Positions 6,754 to 9,453 of a stretch of DNA of 9,453 nucleotides are shown one piece after another (position 1 is the first letter of the stretch; the number at the start of each line of letters is the position of its first letter). The notes beneath the pieces are model-generated. The model saw only the letters and a program-made list of their open reading frames with translations. It searched no databases and had not been told where the DNA came from. This DNA is from an uncultured Eubacterium sp. (GTDB lineage: Bacteria; Bacillota; Clostridia; Lachnospirales; Lachnospiraceae). Where the stretch lies: contig CAJUFM010000092.1 in NCBI GenBank assembly GCA_910585745.1, forward strand, positions 1 to 9,453, read 5' to 3'. Made by a program: the position numbers and the translations under genes.

Positions 6754-7203
6754 ATGCAGATATATAAAATAGAAGATGTAAGAGAGTTTATGGCAGTTCT
6801 TTTTTTAAAAGAAAATTTTGACAAATTTTGTGTTGGGACAATGGAGATCAAGACATTTGTGTCCATAACTGTAAAGGGAAATCTGTTAACAGACTGGCTT
6901 TCAGAGGAGGAAAAAGAAATTTATGGAAGCAGGGAATATGTACCATGGAAGCTTCTGCGGCCGCTGGCATTTTCTATGATCAAGGGAGAGCAGACACCCC
7001 AGCTGCTTCGCATCCAGTTTGTTCATTATATGAATAATGGAGATTGCGGCGGGCTCAGGATTCAATATGAAAATAACGAATTGCATTGTATCAGCAGTTA
7101 TACCCCGGCGAATTTTACCCTGGACAAAAGCAGTGAACAAATTTGGGATGACCAATGCAAGGAATTTTTTCATAAAAATGAGATTGTTAGCACTCGGCTT
7201 TAA
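6754..7203 (+). CDS. DUF5721-like protein of unknown function
   Basis: 149 residues, soluble, no signal peptide. The pattern matches what I recall of DUF5721, a Lachnospiraceae-centred family: N-terminal 'I.DVREFM..LFLKENFD', 'EIKTFVSITVKGNL' (residues ~31-44), 'WKLLRPLAFSMIKGEQTPQ' (~65-83) and C-terminal 'TLDKSSEQIWDDQCKEFF' (~122-139). The function is unknown. The ATG at 6754 is seven bases after GAGGTG (6741-6746); a GTG at 6751 is in frame but only four bases away. The stop codon lies inside the CIRCE element of htpG and no terminator separates the two, so read-through into htpG is possible. The upstream promoter is not clear; weak TTGTGA (6679-6684) with AATATT (6701-6706) would straddle the palindrome. 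Confidence 0.82.
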   Translation: MQIYKIEDVREFMAVLFLKENFDKFCVGTMEIKTFVSITVKGNLLTDWLSEEEKEIYGSREYVPWKLLRPLAFSMIKGEQTPQLLRIQFVHYMNNGDCGGLRIQYENNELHCISSYTPANFTLDKSSEQIWDDQCKEFFHKNEIVSTRL

Positions 7204-7213
7204 TGAGTGCTAA
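7187..7213 (+). promoter_or_regulatory. CIRCE element (HrcA operator) upstream of htpG
   Basis: TTAGCACTC (7187-7195), nine bases, GAGTGCTAA (7205-7213): an exact match to the CIRCE consensus bound by the heat-shock repressor HrcA. It lies eight bases upstream of the -35 box of htpG and overlaps the last codons and stop of the DUF5721-like gene. HrcA control of htpG is therefore expected. This differs from Bacillus subtilis, where htpG is not in the HrcA/CIRCE class. Confidence 0.93.
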
Positions 7214-7220
7214 AAAGTTC

Positions 7221-7249
7221 TTGACATCTTTACCTTTCTGTACTAATAT
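7221..7249 (+). promoter_or_regulatory. Consensus sigma-A promoter of htpG
   Basis: TTGACA (7221-7226), a 17-bp spacer and TAATAT (7244-7249). Transcription would start near 7256, giving a ~35-base leader that contains AGGAGAG (7276-7282) eight bases ahead of the ATG. Confidence 0.88.
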
Positions 7250-7290
7250 TAGTTTTATACAGAAATTTGCAAAACAGGAGAGTGAAAAAG

Positions 7291-9324
7291 ATGAGTAAAG
7301 AACAGGGTAGTTTAGCGATCAATTCTGAAAATATTTTTCCCATTATCAAAAAATGGCTGTATTCCGATCACGATATTTTTATCCGTGAGCTCGTAAGTAA
7401 TGGATGTGATGCCATTACAAAACGTAAAAAACTGGATATGATGGGTGAGACGTCTCTTCCCGATGAATACAAAGAAAAAATAGAAGTATTTGTAAATGCT
7501 GAGGAAAAGACGATCCGCTTTGTAGACAATGGTCTTGGCATGTCAGCGGATGAGGTGAAGGAATACATCAACCAGATCGCATTTTCTGGCGCGGCAGATT
7601 TTCTTGAAAAATATAAAGACAAGTCCAGTGAAGACCAGATCATTGGTCACTTTGGTCTTGGATTTTACTCTGCTTTTATGGTGGCAGACAGAGTGGAGAT
7701 CAATACAAAGTCATACCGGGATGATGCGGGCGCAGTGCATTGGGAATCCGATAGTGGTACAGAATTTGAGATGGATAATGGCACAAGAGAAGAGACCGGA
7801 ACAGAGATCATCCTTCATCTCAACGAGGACAGTTATGAATTTTCTAATGAATATAGAGTAAAGGAAGTGCTGGATAAGTATTGTTCCTTTATGCCGGTGG
7901 AAATATTCCTGACCAATGAGAATGCAGAACCTCAGTATGAGACGATCCCCAGTGAAGAGGTGACAGAAAAGGATACGGTTATTGAGGAGATCGTGGAAGA
8001 GCCAGAGAAGAGTGAAGAAGAGGGCGATGAAAAGAAAGAGCCAGTCAAGAAGACTAAGATTCTTAAGCGTCCGGTTTCCATCAGCGATACCCAGCCTCTT
8101 TGGACCAAACATCCCAATGAGTGTTCTGAAGAGGACTATAAGGAATTCTACCGTACAGTATTTCATGATTACAAGGAACCACTGTTCTGGATTCATCTGA
8201 ATATGGATTATCCTTTCAATCTTAAGGGGATTCTCTATTTTCCAAAGGTTAACCTGGAGTATGAAAATGCTGAGGGTGTGATTAAACTATACAACAATCA
8301 GGTGTTTATCGCAGATAATATCAAAGAAGTGATTCCAGAATTTCTACTTCTGCTGAAAGGTGTCATCGACTGTCCGGATCTTCCGTTGAATGTGTCGAGA
8401 AGCGCTCTGCAGAACGATGGTTTTGTGACGAAGATCTCGGAATATATTACGAAAAAAGTGGCAGATAAGCTCAGTGGTATGTGTAAGACCGATCGGGAGA
8501 ACTATGAAAAATACTGGGATGACATCAGTCCATTTATTAAATATGGCTGTCTCAAAGACCAGAAATTCCAGGAAAAGATGAAAGATTTTATTCTTTTCAA
8601 AGATCTGGATGATAAATTTATGACGATGAAAGAATATCTGGAGAAAGTGGATGCACCGGAAGCCGAAGTGGTTGAGCCAGGTGAGGACACAGAGAATGGA
8701 GAGCCGGAAGAGCCGCCTAAGACGACGATCTATTATGTGACGGATCTTCAGCAGCAGAGCCAGTACATCAATCTGTTCCGGGAGCAGAACATGAACGCTT
8801 TTGTTCTTACCCACAATATTGACCAGCCATTTATCTCGTCATTGGAAGCCGGAGGGGACAATGTAAAGTTCCAGCGAATTGATGCCGAGGTAACCGATGA
8901 TTTCCGTGAGGAAGCCAGCGAGGAGGAACTGAAGGAGCAGACCGATATCCTCACAGAGCTTTTCCGCAAAGTGCTGGGGAAAGAAAATCTGGAAGTCAAA
9001 GTGGAGAAACTGAAAAATGAGAAACTTTCCTCTATGATCACTGTTTCTGAGGAGACAAGACGTATGCAGGATATGATGAAAATGTACGCCATGAATGGCA
9101 TGGGCGGTATGGGTGATTTTGGCGGCGAGAAACTGGTGCTGAATGCCAATCATCCCCTTGTGCAGTATCTGGCAGAACATAAAGAGGGAGAGCATGCAGA
9201 ACTTTTCTGCCGACAGCTGTATGATCTGGCGATGATCAGCCACAAACCGCTGGCAGCAGAAGATATGACTGCATTTGTCCAGAGAAGTAATGAGATCATG
9301 GAGCTGTTGGCAAAGGACGAATAA
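7291..9324 (+). CDS. htpG: Molecular chaperone HtpG (bacterial Hsp90)
   Basis: 677 residues, longer than the 624 of E. coli HtpG. It is a cytosolic ATP-dependent chaperone dimer. The N-terminal GHKL ATPase motifs are E33..N37..D40 in 'RELVSNGCDAI', 'VDNGLGM' (78-84), 'GHFGLGFYSAF' (119-129) and 'TGTEI' (169-173). The middle domain has 'QPLWTKHP' (268-275), 'GVIKLYNNQVFIAD' (329-342) and 'PLNVSRSALQ' (365-374), where R370 is the conserved ATP-contacting arginine. The C-terminal dimerisation region includes 'ANHPLVQYL' (619-627). Two charged insertions account for the extra length: residues ~219-258 between the N and middle domains, and ~452-477 within the middle region. A Met/Gly-rich stretch lies at ~596-611. 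The ATG at 7291 follows AGGAGAG at 7276-7282; an in-frame TTG at 7267 lacks a ribosome site. Confidence 0.97.
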   Translation: MSKEQGSLAINSENIFPIIKKWLYSDHDIFIRELVSNGCDAITKRKKLDMMGETSLPDEYKEKIEVFVNAEEKTIRFVDNGLGMSADEVKEYINQIAFSGAADFLEKYKDKSSEDQIIGHFGLGFYSAFMVADRVEINTKSYRDDAGAVHWESDSGTEFEMDNGTREETGTEIILHLNEDSYEFSNEYRVKEVLDKYCSFMPVEIFLTNENAEPQYETIPSEEVTEKDTVIEEIVEEPEKSEEEGDEKKEPVKKTKILKRPVSISDTQPLWTKHPNECSEEDYKEFYRTVFHDYKEPLFWIHLNMDYPFNLKGILYFPKVNLEYENAEGVIKLYNNQVFIADNIKEVIPEFLLLLKGVIDCPDLPLNVSRSALQNDGFVTKISEYITKKVADKLSGMCKTDRENYEKYWDDISPFIKYGCLKDQKFQEKMKDFILFKDLDDKFMTMKEYLEKVDAPEAEVVEPGEDTENGEPEEPPKTTIYYVTDLQQQSQYINLFREQNMNAFVLTHNIDQPFISSLEAGGDNVKFQRIDAEVTDDFREEASEEELKEQTDILTELFRKVLGKENLEVKVEKLKNEKLSSMITVSEETRRMQDMMKMYAMNGMGGMGDFGGEKLVLNANHPLVQYLAEHKEGEHAELFCRQLYDLAMISHKPLAAEDMTAFVQRSNEIMELLAKDE

Positions 9325-9357
9325 GCTTAGAATGCGAGGCAGGTACAGACAGCAAAG

Positions 9358-9397
9358 AATCCCCCGGAACTGTTTAAGACAGTATCCGGGGGATTTT
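9358..9397 (+). terminator. Rho-independent terminator of htpG
   Basis: AATCCCCCGGA (9358-9368) pairs with TCCGGGGGATT (9385-9395), an inner ACTGT/ACAGT helix (9369-9373 with 9379-9383) continues the stem past a bulged A, and the loop is TTAAG. TTTT (9394-9397) follows the G-run. It lies 34 bases after the htpG stop. The stem is strong and the T-run short. Confidence 0.9.
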
Positions 9398-9401
9398 GAA
9401 A

Positions 9402-9453
9402 GTGCGCCTTGCGGCGCACGTCGCTAACGGATGAAAGTTCCCAATCCGCCCTA
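9402..9453 (+). mobile_element. Probable 5' end of a group IIC intron (truncated by window)
   Basis: The segment opens with GTGCGCC, matching the group II intron 5' consensus GUGYG. It then forms a GTGCGCC/GGCGCAC stem (9402-9408 with 9413-9419, TTGC loop) and continues with 'GTCGCTAACGGATGAAAGTTCC'-like sequence (9420-9441), whose CGGAT pairs with ATCCG at 9444-9448. The order (5' GUGYGCC stem, then a 'GUC...GGGUGAGAGUCCC'-like stem) parallels the start of the Oceanobacillus iheyensis group IIC intron as I remember it. Its position just behind a terminator hairpin, in the same orientation, is the known preference of class C introns. The catalytic domain V and the reverse transcriptase lie beyond the window and cannot be seen. 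Confidence 0.55.

Noticed and set aside
7267..7290. TTG start extending HtpG by eight residues
   Set aside because: The extension covers the AGGAGAG ribosome site itself. The ATG at 7291 is correctly spaced and matches the usual HtpG N-terminus.
7711..8196. 161-codon minus-strand open frame opposite htpG
   Set aside because: It is antisense to the highly conserved htpG coding sequence, with no independent promoter or ribosome site seen.

Overview
The window looks like a chromosomal segment of a low-to-mid GC Firmicute, most likely a Lachnospiraceae (Clostridium cluster XIVa) gut anaerobe. The reasons are purine-rich Shine-Dalgarno sites, consensus sigma-A promoters, a consensus CIRCE element, a YkpA-type ABC-F protein, a DUF5721-like protein and a Clostridia-style Tad-like pilus gene tail. 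The assignment is inferred from family resemblance; there is no rRNA or other marker gene.

Layout. (1) 1-1182, plus strand: the 3' end of an operon encoding three small membrane-anchored proteins. They overlap or abut (the last pair by ATGA) and resemble the accessory end of a Tad/Flp-like pilus or surface-export locus; the first is cut by the window edge. (2) 1237-4318, minus strand: an ABC-F ATPase followed by a CNNM/CorC-type CBS transporter. The transporter has its own consensus promoter directly behind the ABC-F stop codon and a ~120-nt leader that can fold into a long hairpin. (3) 4319-4489: a divergent intergenic region with a promoter for each direction. (4) 4490-6286, plus strand: a glycogen-debranching/isoamylase-like GH13 protein whose catalytic residues are all replaced, so it is probably a pseudoenzyme. 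(5) 6458-6652, minus strand: a 64-residue cysteine-rich protein with a clear terminator. It is divergent from (6) 6754-7203, a DUF5721-like protein, and a perfect 6-bp inverted repeat lies between them. (7) 7187-9324, plus strand: htpG (Hsp90) under a perfect CIRCE operator and a consensus promoter, with a charged interdomain linker unusual for bacteria, ended by a strong terminator. (8) 9402 to the window end: sequence resembling the first nucleotides of a group IIC intron, placed directly behind the htpG terminator as that class of intron prefers.

Most genes are housekeeping or accessory and do not form one pathway. The most noteworthy items are the catalytically gutted GH13 protein, the structured leader of the transporter gene, the cysteine-rich mini-protein with its palindromic control region, and the HrcA-type control of a charged-linker HtpG followed by an apparent group IIC intron.
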